This document shows, one piece after another, positions 45,963-58,485 of a stretch of DNA of 64,000 nucleotides (position 1 is the first letter of the stretch; every line of letters begins with the position of its first letter). The DNA is from Gigaspora rosea (lineage: Eukaryota > Glomeromycota > Glomeromycetes > Diversisporales > Gigasporaceae), in contig QKWP01001651.1 in assembly GCA_003550325.1 (NCBI GenBank), positions 54,370 to 118,369 of the forward strand. The letters are read 5' to 3'. The position numbers and the translations under genes are program-made. The notes under the pieces are model-generated. The model saw only the letters and a program-made list of their open reading frames with translations. It was not told the origin of the DNA and made no database searches.

Positions 45963-47560
45963 GAAAAACCTTAACCTAGACCCGGGTTTTATGTTAATAA
46001 TATAAACCTCATAGAGGTTTACATTAAAAATTTTTTTTATTCTAGACCTCAATGCACCGATCGGCCAAAATGTTTTCCGTGCACCCGCATGGTTGTGCAC
46101 CCATAGGTACCCTATATATACATATACAATGATCATCAAAGATAATCAGTTTTTGTTGTTTTTTTTTGCCTTTAACTTTTGTTTACTAATTTTTTCTTCT
46201 TGTTGCTTTTCAGTTATCGTCGTTGGTGTTGTCATTGGTGTCGTCTTCGGTTTTGCTTTTGGTGTCGCTGTCCGTATGTGTTTTTTTTTGGTGTAGCGCA
46301 ATTTCGTCGCCGCTTGTATAGTAGGTCTAACTAGAACTATTGTCCTGGTCGTTGAAATGATGTTGTCGAAACGATGTCGTCGCAAGAAGTTGTTTTGTTA
46401 TGTGGCTTTTGCGTCATTTATGTTTTGGCTTGGGTGTCAGTGCGTTCCTGTCGTTAAAACCGGTGCCTGTTGTATTCTTTTTTTTTTCTCTCTTCTATTG
46501 TTTGACTGACCGAATCTTTTGCTTTTGCACTTTACTTCGCCTCTTTTGCATTTTGCTTTTGCACTTTGCTTCGCTCTTTTGCACTTTGCTTTTTTACACT
46601 TTGCTTCTTTGCACTTTGCTTCTTTTGCATTCCGCTTTTTTTGCACTTTGTTTATTTTGCATTTGCTTTTCGCTCTTCGCTTCACTTCTCTTGCTTCTCC
46701 CGTTTTTGTCATTTTTTTCGTTTCTTGGGGGTTTTTTTCCTTTTTTTTGAACTAATGTAATTTTTTTCTTTAGGGTCGCCATTTTTAGAGATGAAACCGC
46801 CAGATAGATTTCTTTGGATTCATCGTCCTTGGTGCCACCAGTTAGTTTTCTTCGGAGTCGTCATTTCAGTGCCAGGATAAATTTTTGTCGTCTTCGGTGC
46901 CGCTTTCAATAGTATGATCAGTGATTTCATTGCTTTCGGTGTTGTCGTTGAAGGTGGATCCCTTGTTGGTGTCGCTTCTGCAAGTGGTTGGTATTGAAGT
47001 GATTTTCGCCATCGATATAACCGGTGTAATTCCGCTTTTCTTGTGTTGAACTTTTGGTGTTTTCAGCGAATGCCGTTAATGTGAATTACATATACGGGTC
47101 AGCATGGAATAACTTTAGTATAATGTTTAGTTATAGTTTTTCGAAATGTTTGTTATGCAACAATATTCGTTACGTGAACAGTTGCTTTTTTTTTTTTTTT
47201 TTATAATAAAAAATTGATTATATCATATATATGTAATAATATTTTTTTTTTTGAAAAAAAAATAAACTTAGAATTTTTATTTTTCAGGTGATCGTATTTG
47301 CGACCGTGCGGGTGCACAGAATTTTTAAACTCATAAATAAAATTTTTTTTTAATTTTTTTTGAAGACTTACTCTTTTTTTTGATTTGATTGGCCAACCAT
47401 GGGGTCGGCATGGCGAGGGATCACTGCCAATTTATATTTGTCATATGATTAAATTTGATTGGTTTAAATACGGGTCTAGGATTAAATTAATTGTCTTAAT
47501 ATAGACCTCTTTGGGGTTTAGGTTATTAGTGTAAACCCCGGGTTTAGGATAAGATTACCT
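45963..47560. mobile_element. 1598-bp element with 9-bp target duplication (MULE-like)
   Basis: Direct repeats TTAAAATAA at 45954-45962 and 47561-47569 flank imperfect inverted repeats of about 50 bp (CCTTAACCTAGACCCGGGTT versus, inverted, TCTTATCCTAAACCCGGGG). A 9-bp duplication is typical of Mutator-like elements; this is an inference. Inside, GTGCACCCGCATGG (46078) and its complement (about 47308-47321) form a second inverted pair that may be a nested element. The interior is T/G-rich. Confidence 0.7.
46140..47060. other. T/G-rich insert with TTTGCACTTTGCTTC minisatellite
   Basis: GTCGTCGTTGGTGTTGTC-type sequence spans most of it. About 46525-46690 is a tandem array of TTTGCACTTTGCTTC-like units, giving Lys/Ala/Cys-rich frames on minus and Phe/Leu/Ala-rich frames on plus. 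The several overlapping open frames are explained by this repeat and are not called as genes. Confidence 0.5.
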
Positions 47561-47574
47561 TTAAAATAATTCTT

Positions 47575-49830
47575 TAACTTTCTTCTATACTTTTTTATTG
47601 AATTTCTTCTAAATTATTCTATTGAATTTTCTTTATATTATTTTATTGAATTTCTTTTATATTTAAGTATAAATCTACAAAGTTTTGATTTTTTAAGTAA
47701 TGAAACTTTTGAGCAAATCTTTAAACTTTTAATAATAAAAGAAAAATAATCATTGCTTAATAGATGAAAACTATTATAATAAGTATTTAAATGTATTAAA
47801 AAATCTCAACCTGCTATACAATTCAAATTTTAAGTATTGGGTTATCTATATTTTCAAATGCATACTATTGGTTTAGTTGAGAAGCTTCATTTAATCAAAG
47901 AAGATATTAATTTGGAAATGCAAAATTGTAAAATCAAAAATTTTTATGAGGTAATTTGTGGTGCTCATTAAGCAACTGAATAAAGAAGACAGAAAAAGGT
48001 AAAGTTTAATTTTTTAAATTAAATAAATTTGATAAAATTGCTTTAAAATTTTAGCAACAATTACTGTTAAATAATATATCTACTTTAACTTATCCTACAT
48101 TTGAAAAATACAAAAATGTCCATAGATCAGCAATTCTAAATATTAAAAGAAATTGTGAATATATTCGAAATAAAATACAAATGAAGTATAAAACAAAATA
48201 TAAATGAAGATTTGAATCTGGCAAATTTGTAAAAATTTGCATACCTGATATTGACAAGCAAAAGAAGCAACAAAGATCATTGCCTTGTAAATTCTTTAAA
48301 AAAAACCTGATCATGATTGTTATTAGTTTGTATACAAGTTTGAAATCATTAATAACTAGTTCTTTGCAAGTGAGATTGAACTATTAGGATATCTAATTAC
48401 TCTGACCTTGATGTGGTTCCTTTGAACAACACAATTTTATTATAGCAAGCTGGATTTAAACAATCTTCAAGCAAATTAATAAGAAAATGCTGAAGTAAAT
48501 AATATATAAATTATTAAAATTAAATAAATTTTATTTATCACTAAATTAATTTTTTTTAAAAAAAATATTGTAGTAATAATCAAAGATCTAATAGCAAAAT
48601 AAGTACTTTTTTTTGTCAAGAAACAAATAGAACAAATCAAAAAACTGCTGCAATTGTTGAAAAACCAATTGCAATAACAAAGCATTCAGTTGTTAAAAAA
48701 AAATAATTTACGATATACAAGAAAATGTAGATATTGTTATAAGATTAATGTCAAAATTATCAAGTTTTTTCTAAATTTTTTTTTAATTCTTTTGCCTGAA
48801 ATTCATGTAATCAAAGCAGCATTTATGCATAAAATTAATATGCAAAATTAAAATTTTTATATTTTGCAAAATTATACCAATTGTAAAATAACTTATATTA
48901 TTTTTTAATTTATAAATAACATGTGTCAATTATTAAATAACATAAATTAAAAAATGATGCAGAACATTTATACATTTAAATTGATTATTTATTAACTAAT
49001 TTTTAAATTTTATTAACTAAATCTTATAATTTTTATTAGCTAAATTTTATAATTTTATTAACTAAATTTTATTATTTTATTAGCTAAATTTTATAATACA
49101 ATACTTTTATTTAATAATTTATATTTTGAATAAAGAAAATATTCTAATTACTAAAACTATTAATAAATAAAAACAAAAACAAAGTAAAACAATAGTACCA
49201 AAATGAAAGGTTTAAAAAAAATCAAAATGACTACTTAGCAATAACTTCAATAGTACTAACTCTAATTGCAACAACTTCAATGGCAGTAACTCAAAGGAGA
49301 TACTAAAAAATAAAAGCAAAATGAAATAATATACAGAAAAAAATAAAAAAAAATTAAAAACAATAAAAAAAAAAAACAAAGCCATAAAAAACATAAACCA
49401 CAAATGATAATAATTTCAAAAGAGCAATTTCCAAGTAAATAACTCTAAAGGATTACTTCAAAAACAATATAAAATTTGTGAGTTATAAAAAAAAAATTTA
49501 AAAGAAAATAATAAAATTATAAGTATAAACAAAAAAAAAATAATAAAAATATGAATATTTATTTACTTATATCAAAAAAATAATAATAATAAATAAATAA
49601 ATATTTATTTACTCACAAAATAAATGTTTTTGTACACATCAATGCACAGTAATTATGATTATTAAAAATCTTAATAATTATCATGTTGTACTGAAATTAT
49701 TAAGAATATTAACAATTATAATTTCAGTGCACTGATGTTACAATTCTCACAATCATTAAAATTCTTATCAATCATAATTTTCATGCACTGACATGCACAA
49801 TTGTTAAGATTCTTGACTTCTATGCACTAA
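47575..49830 (+). other. AT-rich stretch, mostly without features
   Basis: Apart from a possible integrase relic at 48060-48460, only low-complexity A/T sequence is seen. Short related blocks with ATCATAATTTTCATGCACTG repeat around 49640-49830 just before the hAT at 49835. Confidence 0.4.
48060..48460 (+). pseudogene. Possible relic of an integrase C-terminal region
   Basis: A broken plus-strand frame contains YPTFEKYKNVHRSAILNIKR, then GKFVKICIPDIDKQKKQQRS and LPCKFF. The pattern FVKICIPDID...LPCKF recalls the region after integrase-like catalytic domains in some fungal transposons. There are stops and no catalytic part, so the identification is weak. Confidence 0.28.
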
Positions 49831-49984
49831 TATATAGGCCTCTGCATAGACCAGGTAGGGCCAGGTAGTAGTAATACCCTAGCCCTACTCATTTATTAAT
49901 AGGCTTAATCTCTATGCTCTTACTCTTACTCTAGGGCCCCAAATTAATACACTAGCCCAGCTCTTAAAGCCCACAGGTACAGTA

Positions 49985-51170
49985 GCCAACAAAAGTAATG
50001 CCCGATCTGCAGATCAAAGCACGTGAGTAAAAACATGGTTGTGCTTACCCCTTTTTTGACATTTCACAAGGCAAATTTTTTTTTTTACTTTTTTTCTTTG
50101 ACTTCGAATAAGCACTAGGATAAAAAATAAACTGTAAATCCAGTATAAGGTGTTGCACATCTAATAGCCTTCAAAAGTAAAAAAATACTCTTATTTTATA
50201 CCAAAAGTAACCATTTAGTAAACCACACAAGCAATGCGACACCCCTACACATTAAGTTAATAGGTTCTTAAACGTTACAAAAGAACTAAAAAAATAAACT
50301 TTTTACTATTGTTTAGACGTTCCTTGGTCCTCAAGAAGCAAAAAAAAAAAGCTTATTATGAAAAAAGCAATGAAGGAATGACACAAACCATTGCACGACT
50401 CCAACTACGATCTGGGGCTTATACGGTTTGTTGTTTATAGTTTAGGTCTTTATTGTTTTGTGATTTAAGTTTTTTGTGGCAATAAAAAGCTTATATTTTA
50501 GAAATTATAATATAACTATTTATTAAATTTAATATTAAAAAAAAAAGATAAAAATGTATACAAGTGAAGGTGAAGCTTTTTTTGACGAAACAAAAAGAGA
50601 AGCGAGCAAGTAAACCTGGAATATTAGAGTATAATATTATACAATGAAAAAAAAAGAAAATAGATAGTTGTTGTTGAGTTTTAGGTGTAGATAGGGCTTG
50701 GTAATGACTTGAGGGTGGTTCGTGAGTATAATTAAAAGTTCGTTAATATTTAATTCGAATTTTAATAAAAAAAATAATAAAAATTTTTATATTAAGGTTC
50801 TTTAAGACTACCGTATATTTTTCTGTTTTGTGTTTTATTTTTTTATTAGTTGAAGCAAATATAATGTTTTTATGTGATAATTACCATTTTTGTATTATTA
50901 GAAAAGCTACAAAATGTGTTAAAATCAGAAAAAATTGAATTATAATGTAAATAAAGGAAAACCCCCGACCTATACTTATTAAAAACAATTCAAAAGCATT
51001 AAAAAATAATATCCAAAAGTTTAAAAGCCTTTAAAAAGGTGTAAACGATCTTAAACCCATTTTAAAAAAGGATACAAAAACTTTAATATGTTTGTTCTTC
51101 GGGTGGTTTTGGGCCCAACACGAAGAATCAAGTAATATTGAATGCACACGTGCATTCAATAATGTATTAA
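49985..51170. other. Left non-coding part of the old hAT
   Basis: No supported frame. AATGCACACGTGCATT at about 51140-51155 is a short palindrome just before the MITE. Confidence 0.4.
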
Positions 51171-51174
51171 ATTA

Positions 51175-51325
51175 GGGCAGTGTTATTAATCACCTGATTA
51201 TTTTTTATCAGAGGCCTACTCCCCTCCCTCTTTCTTAATATATAAATAGTCAGGTTCTTATATATAATTTTAACTTTTTTTACCCCCCTCCCCCCTAAAA
51301 AATCACCTGATTTTTGTTACTCCCC
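51175..51325. mobile_element. 151-bp TTA-type MITE
   Basis: Inverted-orientation copy: starts GGGCAGTGTTATTAATCACC, ends GATTTTTGTTACTCCCC. TTA at 51172-51174 and 51326-51328. Nearly the same as the copies at 22261 and 34974, so recently active. Confidence 0.93.
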
Positions 51326-51437
51326 TTATTAGTAAAAAAAAAAATTTGATGTATATGCGGCCAAAATTATATTAATAAAAATTTTCCATTTTGAGCGAAA
51401 ATCAGGCATTACTTTTGTTAGCTACTGTACTTTTGGG

Positions 51438-51700
51438 CAGTGTTGTACGTTTTGGCTGTACACGCCCTTTTTTGGCTTGTCCATGTCCAAAATTGTCCAA
51501 AGCTTGTCCAGGCTTTAATAATTTATAAATCTATCTAAAAAATATATAACTATATATATTTTTAGGTACCGGACACATTTTAGTTAAAATTTAAATAAGT
51601 TATCTTAATAAAATTTTAAGTAATTTTACTTTATTTAATTGTTCAAGATTGTTCAAAATTGTCCAAATTCATTGTCCAAAGCTGTCCTATGACAACACTG
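51438..51700. mobile_element. 263-bp hAT-type MITE with CAGTGTTG ends
   Basis: CAGTGTTGT at 51438 and ACAACACTG ending 51700. Flanks CTTTTGGG (51430-51437) and CTTATGGG (51701-51708) match at 7 of 8. The interior repeats TTGTCCA and TGTCCAAA in both halves. The end motif is common among hAT elements. Confidence 0.8.
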
Positions 51701-52299
51701 CTTATGGGTACTCACAGGCTTAATATTAATATGTGTTAGTACAGTATACATTCACTATTGTAATGTAAAAGGATGTATTTTTAGAAGTTTTTTATATTTC
51801 CTCTACCGAAGGATCTAAAATTCTTATGCCAAAAATAAACATACATAAAATTAGTAGCACATTGACTTAAATTATCAATCTTAATAAGGAGTATGGGCAT
51901 ACAAAATAAGAGTTCATATATGTACATATGTTCTACAGATAGTACAATGGACAAAAAATGTTGACATCTGAATTGACATTATATCTAAATTTAGTAAATT
52001 ATATAATTCATATAATTTTTTATACAAATTTCCAATTATGTTATTATAAAAGATTTTTTTAAGATCAATATATGAATGATATAATTAATAATAAATAATA
52101 TTTAATAAAATTACCTTATAAATACCTCATGATAATTATTTGATTTATGAGGTAATTTCAATATTTTGGTTTGATAAGCACATTTCTTTACCAATTTTAT
52201 TAAAAAAATCTTGATTTTCTAAATACAATTAGAATAAATTGTTTGCTAATTAATATCTAATAAACTATAGACTTTTGGTTATAATAAGTTCCATCCAAA

Positions 52300-54682
52300 T
52301 TTTGTTGCCATCTCCAACCAGCTTTACTGGCATACTAGCACAGTTACTGTATCTGAATCTAATGAAGTACAACAATTATCAATAATATGACTAGCACAAC
52401 TAAACATTTGTTCTGAAGCTATACTTGTAGCTGGCACAGCAAGAAAATTACATGCCATTTTTGCCAGAGTTGGATAATGATTATTTTCTTTCCACCATTC
52501 AATAATATCAGTAGTTTTTGGTGCAACTTGCTAGACAATATATTGTTTGAATTCACAAAAAATATCTTGATTAGTCTGTTTTTGTTTCATTATATATTTA
52601 TAATAATCATTGATATGGTCTTTATATAATAGAGCATTATTTTTAATACTAGTAGTGTTTTCAGTATTAGTTGAATTTTGTTCAATAGTCAAAGAAGAAT
52701 AATAGTTAAGATAAATAAATATCTTCAAAACTTAATTATCAAAAATAAAAAATATGAATTAATTGATAATAAATAATATAAATTATTAACAAATTAGCAA
52801 TAACTTACTTTGTGCGAATTTCTTGTACTTTTTTATCAATATAATTGGGTTTCTGTTCCTCTTTTTTGTGATAATAAAATGATATAAATTGCAATTTGTA
52901 ACAAGGATCCAGAATGCATACAATCATACATAGTAAGCTGGTATTTTCCAATATTTATTGAATTTTTCAATCATGCAAGCTAACTTTACAAATAAAGATA
53001 TCTGAGTAAGATTTTATTTTAAAAATATAAGTACAAATATCAAAAATAGAAAGAAGCATATGATTAATTGTTGGATAAAAATTTGCTAATGCATTTAATG
53101 TGCCTATTTATAGTAAATAAAAAAAATTAAAAATTATTTATTTTATAAAAAAAATTGATTAAATGCAAGAGCATTCCAGATTTTTAATACCTCGAGGTTT
53201 GTAAAAATATATATATATATATTTTAAATGCTCTATTAAATATTTACATTTATAGAATGGTTCTAAAATATAACAAATGGCTTTTGCTTTCTTCTATTCT
53301 TCTTCATTCGGTATGTCTAGAAAAGTTCTATTTCTATCTTTCATTCTAATAATTGCAGCTTTTAATTCTACTGCTGATTGTAACATTATGAATGCAGAGT
53401 TCCACTAAGTCTTACAGTCTAACAGTGAAATTATAGTTCTAAGAGACTCATATTTACAAGTAAATAAAAATTTGACATCATTTTGGTGATGTATGAATTG
53501 CTTTAATACAACTACAAATCTATATATACATTAAATTATTATATATTAACTAAAATTATTTTTATTTAAATAAATAGATACTTTTTGATTTCCTCCAAAA
53601 TTTTTTTTAATCCATCCTTTACAATAAGATTAAGGATATGGGCAAGATAGCAATTATGAAAAATTTCAATCTTGATATCAATTAACTCCAACAAAATACA
53701 ATTAGTTAATTTACAAACTGCAACATCATTTGAAGCCACATTGTCAAAAGTAATTGTTTGCAACTGAAATATATTATTATTATTTATTATTATATAATTA
53801 TATACATACAAAAAAATTGATTCTAATTACCTTGGTAGTAATAAAATAATTATTTGTAACAGCTTTAATACAATTAGCAATACTACTTCCAGTATGGGAT
53901 AGGGAATTAATTTGAACAATAATAAAACTGAAATAAGTTTTCAGTTTTTATCAAAAAAATGAGCAGTGACTGCCATATATTCAAGTTGCTGAAGTGACAT
54001 CCATGTATTGCAAGTAAGAGAGATTTTTTCTTCAGAATCTTGAAGAATTGCTTTAACCAAAGTTTTCTTTTATTATAGGTTTTCATAATATTGCGTTTTA
54101 TTATATTAGTGCTAAAAGTAAAACCAGGTAATATTCTATTATCAAATTTACAAAAACCTTGTTTTTCAACAATTAGTTTATCCATAACTATCATATATAC
54201 AAGGTTTTGACAATTTGATTCTCTAGTATTTGGTCAGCTAATTGATGAATTAAACCTTAGTTAGGATTGACCATTTTGGCCATTTTGACCATTTTTATTT
54301 GCAATTCTAGCAATTAACCTCTTGTACTTCATACAAGAATTAAAGTAGTATCAGAGGTAAAATGTTCCATTTCCTTTTTTGTGGCTAAGTAATTTTTTGC
54401 AATGTTCACATTTGGTTTTTAGACTATTTTTTCTAACACAGTAAAATTTTCCCATATTGGAGATCTATTCCTTGATATAGTTGCTTCACTAGATGTTTCA
54501 GTAGTAATGATAGTATTGTTTGAATTGGTGTTTGAATTGTTGCTTGAATTGTTGCTTGAATTGGTGCTTGAATTGGTGTTTGAATTGGCATTTGAATTGG
54601 TGTTTGAAACTGATAATATAGAGATAGAATCATTTGAAGCAATTACTTCATCATTATAATTGTTATTCTCAAAAGTGTCCAT
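52300..54682 (-). pseudogene. Decayed hAT transposase
   Basis: N-terminal frame from about 54682 (MDTFENNNYNDEVIASND) leads into an Asn/Ser/Thr repeat (about 54510-54610) and IWENFTVL, where a BED finger would follow. Further pieces: DNVASNDVAVCKL (53566-53780), FNKYW/ILDPCYKL-like remains near 52900 and the dimerisation block VPATSIASEQMFSCA at about 52380-52440. Many stops and frameshifts. Equivalent to the transposase at 24361-27019. Confidence 0.8.
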
Positions 54683-55479
54683 CTCATCATCATAAACCCA
54701 TTATCATAAATCCTATTCTCAAAGTAGTTATCAATCTCATCCATATTACAATAATTCGCCAATTCTGTAGAAAAAAAATTATAAATACTTTTAGGGTATT
54801 ATTCGTACAAATATATCAGTTATGCTTTTCTAAAGTACACACTGTTTTTAAATATATAAACAAATGTTAATATATGTAATTATGCAAAAATTATTTGCCT
54901 ATTTAATAATCTTACAATGAATTTCAAAAAAGTTCACTGTTCAAAGTATTGTAGGTGCACCAGCTATTACTCTTTCCCCATCTAATCAAAAATTATTACA
55001 AAAAACTACTGCACCTAAAGAGCATTTATAAAGCATTTTTTATGCTTAATAAAAAAAAAAAGAATCTTATATAGATTTTGAAGTTGCATAGAGTTGCATA
55101 AAAATTACTCACCTAATGTAAAAAGCTTGCAATAAAGTTCAATGTTCAAGGTATTATTTTTGCACATAAACCGGCTAGAGTTTTTTCTTTTTTCATCAAA
55201 GATATTACGTGCAAAAATGCTAGATATCTAAAAAAAAGATTATCGATCAATATAAGTTTTAATTGGTGGATAGTCATGTGCATTTATAACGGGCTACCCT
55301 ATGGGTATATGGGCCGAGTAGTGCTAGTACCCAAGCCCTACCCATATAATAAAGGGCCTGCGATTCTTAGCCCTACCTTGCCCTAGGGCTTGTAATTTGA
55401 TGCCCAAGCCCAGCCCTAGTAGTACTACCCTTAAGGTACCCGTGGGTAGCCCTGGCCCATGCGGAGGCCTACTAATGTG

Positions 55480-56025
55480 CACAATAATTAAGAATCTTAG
55501 TGCACGGAAATTATGTAGTTATTAAATTAATACATGTCAATATATGGATATAATACTGTGCATGATAGTGCGCAAATTACAATTTTTCATGTAATAATGT
55601 GTATTAAATTTTTTGGAGATCAACTTCCGTGCAGTGATCATGAAACCCGTGCTTACCCGCATACAATTTCGTATTTATGCGTGCATTTCTGTATATTGAG
55701 TTTTCATAAGGTTAATAGGCGTTTTGATTTTATCTAACTTTGAGCGAAGATATCTCCACAACCACCAGACAAAATTTGATAAATTTTTTTATTTAAATTT
55801 ATGGATTCATAGAATTCAAATAAAAAAAAATTCGTCGAATTTGATTAATTGATTACTAATATATTTTGATTTAATTTTAAAAAAGTTTTATTTTCTGTTT
55901 TAAAAAAATGGATAGGAAGAACGTAAATCAAATCAATAGATCTATCAAAAAACGATACTTTTGCGCTTCTGCGCCGCTTTGTTTCACGTGCTCCCGGGGT
56001 ACAGCTTTGCGGCTCAAATCTCGGT
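55480..56025. other. Spacer with a single foldback unit
   Basis: About 55725-55860 has TTGAGCGAAGATATCTCCAC, then ACAAAATTTGAT and a partial inverse, related to the array at 17945-18890. The plus frame 55534-55737 has no support. Confidence 0.45.
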
Positions 56026-56033
56026 ATTACTGA

Positions 56034-56123
56034 TACCGTTTGCCGATCCTAACAGTTTTCGGCCCAAATTAACCGTAATGCGGGCCAAAAACTGTTAAGA
56101 TCGACAAACGGTTCGCATCTCTA
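56034..56123. mobile_element. 90-bp hAT-type miniature element
   Basis: ATTACTGA at 56026-56033 and 56124-56131 is an exact 8-bp duplication. Arms ACCGTTTGCCGATCCTAACA and, inverted, ACCGTTTGTCGATCTTAACA surround a loop of about 16 bp. The right end reads TAGAGATGCGAACCG when inverted; the left end lacks about nine bases of it. Lies about 260 bp upstream of the acyltransferase. Confidence 0.8.
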
Positions 56124-56382
56124 ATTACTGATGTACCATCATATTAGCCTGATAATTTGTTAGAACGAACAAATACGGGTAGGGTTTCGGAATTTCGGAA
56201 AAATATCATTTGGAAAAACGTATGCCAGTAAAATAGACATTCATCCTTTTAATATTCGGTGAAATGGAAATTGCAGATAAATGACTTATAAGTAAAATTT
56301 ATTATCAATTAAATGATATTTCTGTAAAATGAGACTTCGGAATTATAAAATGGGATGATTGATTTTTGTCTGCTATCTCAAT

Positions 56383-57751
56383 ATGTCTGTCATAATTAAG
56401 GAGACCCTATACGTTAAGCCAACCAGGCCAACGAAACATGCATTCCACTTTCTAACTGCGACATTGTCATGCCAGCCACTTATACTGGATGCATATATTT
56501 TTTTAAAAATGATTTTAAAAAGAATAATTTTATGAACGTTCAAAAACTTTTAGAATCACTTGGAGATGTTTTAAACGATTATTATCCTCTGGCTGGTACA
56601 CTTAAAGGTGCACCCGATGGTAGATCTGTCATTGACTGTAATGACCAAGATGTCCAATTTATCATTGCTGAATGTTCTGACATTACAATCAATCAACTTG
56701 AAGAAAATAATTGGAAACATGCAGCTATTTCTAACGGATTAATGCCACCAAAATTAATACCTAACAAAATTGTTCCAATTTTATTTTTAGTACAGCACAC
56801 TACTTTTGCTGATGGATCTGTAGCCCTTGGTTTTGCTATACATAAGCATGTCATGGATGGTGTTGGTCTTTTTACATTTATTAAAAATTGGGGGCTAAGA
56901 GCTCGTTTAGAACAGATTGACCCGCCTATTCATGATCGAAGTTTGTTAAAAGCAAGTGGTAACCCTCCAACAGATATTCCTTCCAAATATTTTAGAATTA
57001 ATTCGGCTCAAGATATTTCAATAAGAAACCCTGTTTCTGCAACTACCAAAATTTTTCACTTTAGTTATGATGTTCTTAATAGGTTACGTGATTATTATTC
57101 TGTTGGTATTTCTAATGGAAATTGGATTTCAACAAATGATGCACTTGTAGCTCACTTTTGGAGAACAAGCACTAGAGCTCGAAATCTTGATTTAAATACT
57201 GAAGTAGCATGCGGCTTTGCTCTTAATGGACGTGATGTATTAAATCCACTTATTCCCAAAAGTTATTATGGAAATGTTGTTTTGTAAATAGATTTAATTC
57301 ATTCATAATTATCATTTTTGGTTTGTTTTTTTCACATTTAAAATAACTTTAATATTATTTAATGTTATTTTTGTTTAGTGGTGTAAGACTAAGAATGCTC
57401 GTCTCTCAATTGATTAATGGTCCACCATCTTCAATAGCACTCCAAGTTCGAAAGGCCCTTACAGATACGAATGAAAGCCATATTCGATCCATAATTGATT
57501 GGGTTGAACAACAGCCAGATAAATCATTAATTCAGTTTAATGCTGAGTATGATGGCAAATATTTTGGAGGATCTAGTTGGGCAAAATTTCAAAAGCATGA
57601 TTTAATAGATTTTGGCGATGGAACTCCTATAAAACTGAGACTTCTGGGAAAATCTGCTCCACCTGATGGGTTATATCTAATAATTGGTACTGAGGATGGA
57701 GTAGATGTTTGCCTTTCTTTGCAAACTGAAATATTTGTAAACTTTGAATAG
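56383..57751 (+). CDS. BAHD / trichothecene-acetyltransferase-like acyltransferase, frameshifted, catalytic His replaced
   Basis: Family role: acyl-CoA-dependent transfer to an alcohol or amine of a small metabolite, in the cytosol. The N-terminus starts at ATG 56383 (MSVIIKETLYVKPTRPTKHA). A one-base-loss-type frameshift at 56437-56445 then joins to IPLSNCDIVMPATYTGCIYF, both typical of the family start. The frame continues to 57283; an intron spans 57284-57378 (GT-AG); exon 2 is 57379-57751. From ATG 56469 the two exons give 395 aa; the full form would be about 425, close to family size. The active-site HxxxDG reads H-K-H-V-M-D-G, so the position four before Asp is Lys. The structural DFGWG motif reads DFGDG. 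The gene may be an inactive relative or a degrading copy; an assembly error could explain the frameshift but not the Lys. Confidence 0.82.
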
Positions 57752-58485
57752 GATCCTGAATTTAGAAATTTATTGTTCCATAATAGCTTAGAATGATAGT
57801 CTCAGATTTTCTGCTCCTGTACAATTTTATTTATTTATTTTTTTATAAAAAAATAAAGATCTTAAAATTTAACAAATATTTGTATATGCTGTTATTATAA
57901 AAACTTTTAAAAGATTTTATTATTAATAAAAATGAAATTAGGTTCTGTTTCTTGCCAAAAGGTTTAAAAGACAAAATAATAAAATTGACAAAAGATAACA
58001 AAATTAGTAAAAGAAATATAACAAAATTAATAAAGCTAATCAAATTAATAAAATCATAAAATTAATAGACATGACTATATACTGTAGTAGGTACAATTAT
58101 TAAAAAAAAGTCATATTAAATATTATATCAAAGATTTTTTATTATTAATAGTATCAGAAAAATTTATATAACTAAAAAAACTAGATAGCTGCGCGACGTC
58201 ATCGCGCAAACCCAGGAACGGAAGGTCTAAGCGAAGGTCAGAATCAAGATATATTGTAAATTTGCGCATAATTATGTGATAGCATGTGACATTAGTTTAA
58301 TCTTTATTTATGCTAAAATATTATGCTGTTACATATAAATGAAATGAGACTAATAGTACAAATAAAAAAAATGCTTTTAATAGAAAAATAACAAAATGAG
58401 CAAATATCAAACTATGCTAAATCATGACACAGCTTAAACTATATGTCAAAAGTATAAGTTGAATCTGTTAATATAAACAAAATTT
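57752..58485. other. Short intergenic space between two converging genes
   Basis: AT-rich; AATAAA-like signals occur for both directions (for example about 57851 plus). The 24-base run TAATTATGTGATAGCATGTG and on, at 58267-58290, recurs inverted at about 63785-63808. No gene. Confidence 0.5.

Larger units (their letters stand above)
49835..55471 (-). mobile_element. Old hAT element (5637 bp) with later insertions
   Basis: Ends TAGGCCTCTGCATAGACC and, inverted, TAGGCCTCCGCATGGGCC. Flanks CTAATATA (49827-49834) and CTAATGTG (55472-55479) agree at 6 of 8 positions, a decayed 8-bp duplication. Subterminal GGGCCAGGTAG/CTAGCCCTAC and GTAGCCCTGGCCC arrays resemble those of the other hATs. Carries a heavily decayed transposase and two younger small elements. 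Confidence 0.85.

Noticed and set aside
46093-46782. Several overlapping frames on both strands, Lys/Ala/Cys-rich or Phe/Leu-rich
   Set aside because: Explained by the TTTGCACTTTGCTTC tandem array and T/G-rich composition; no family motif.
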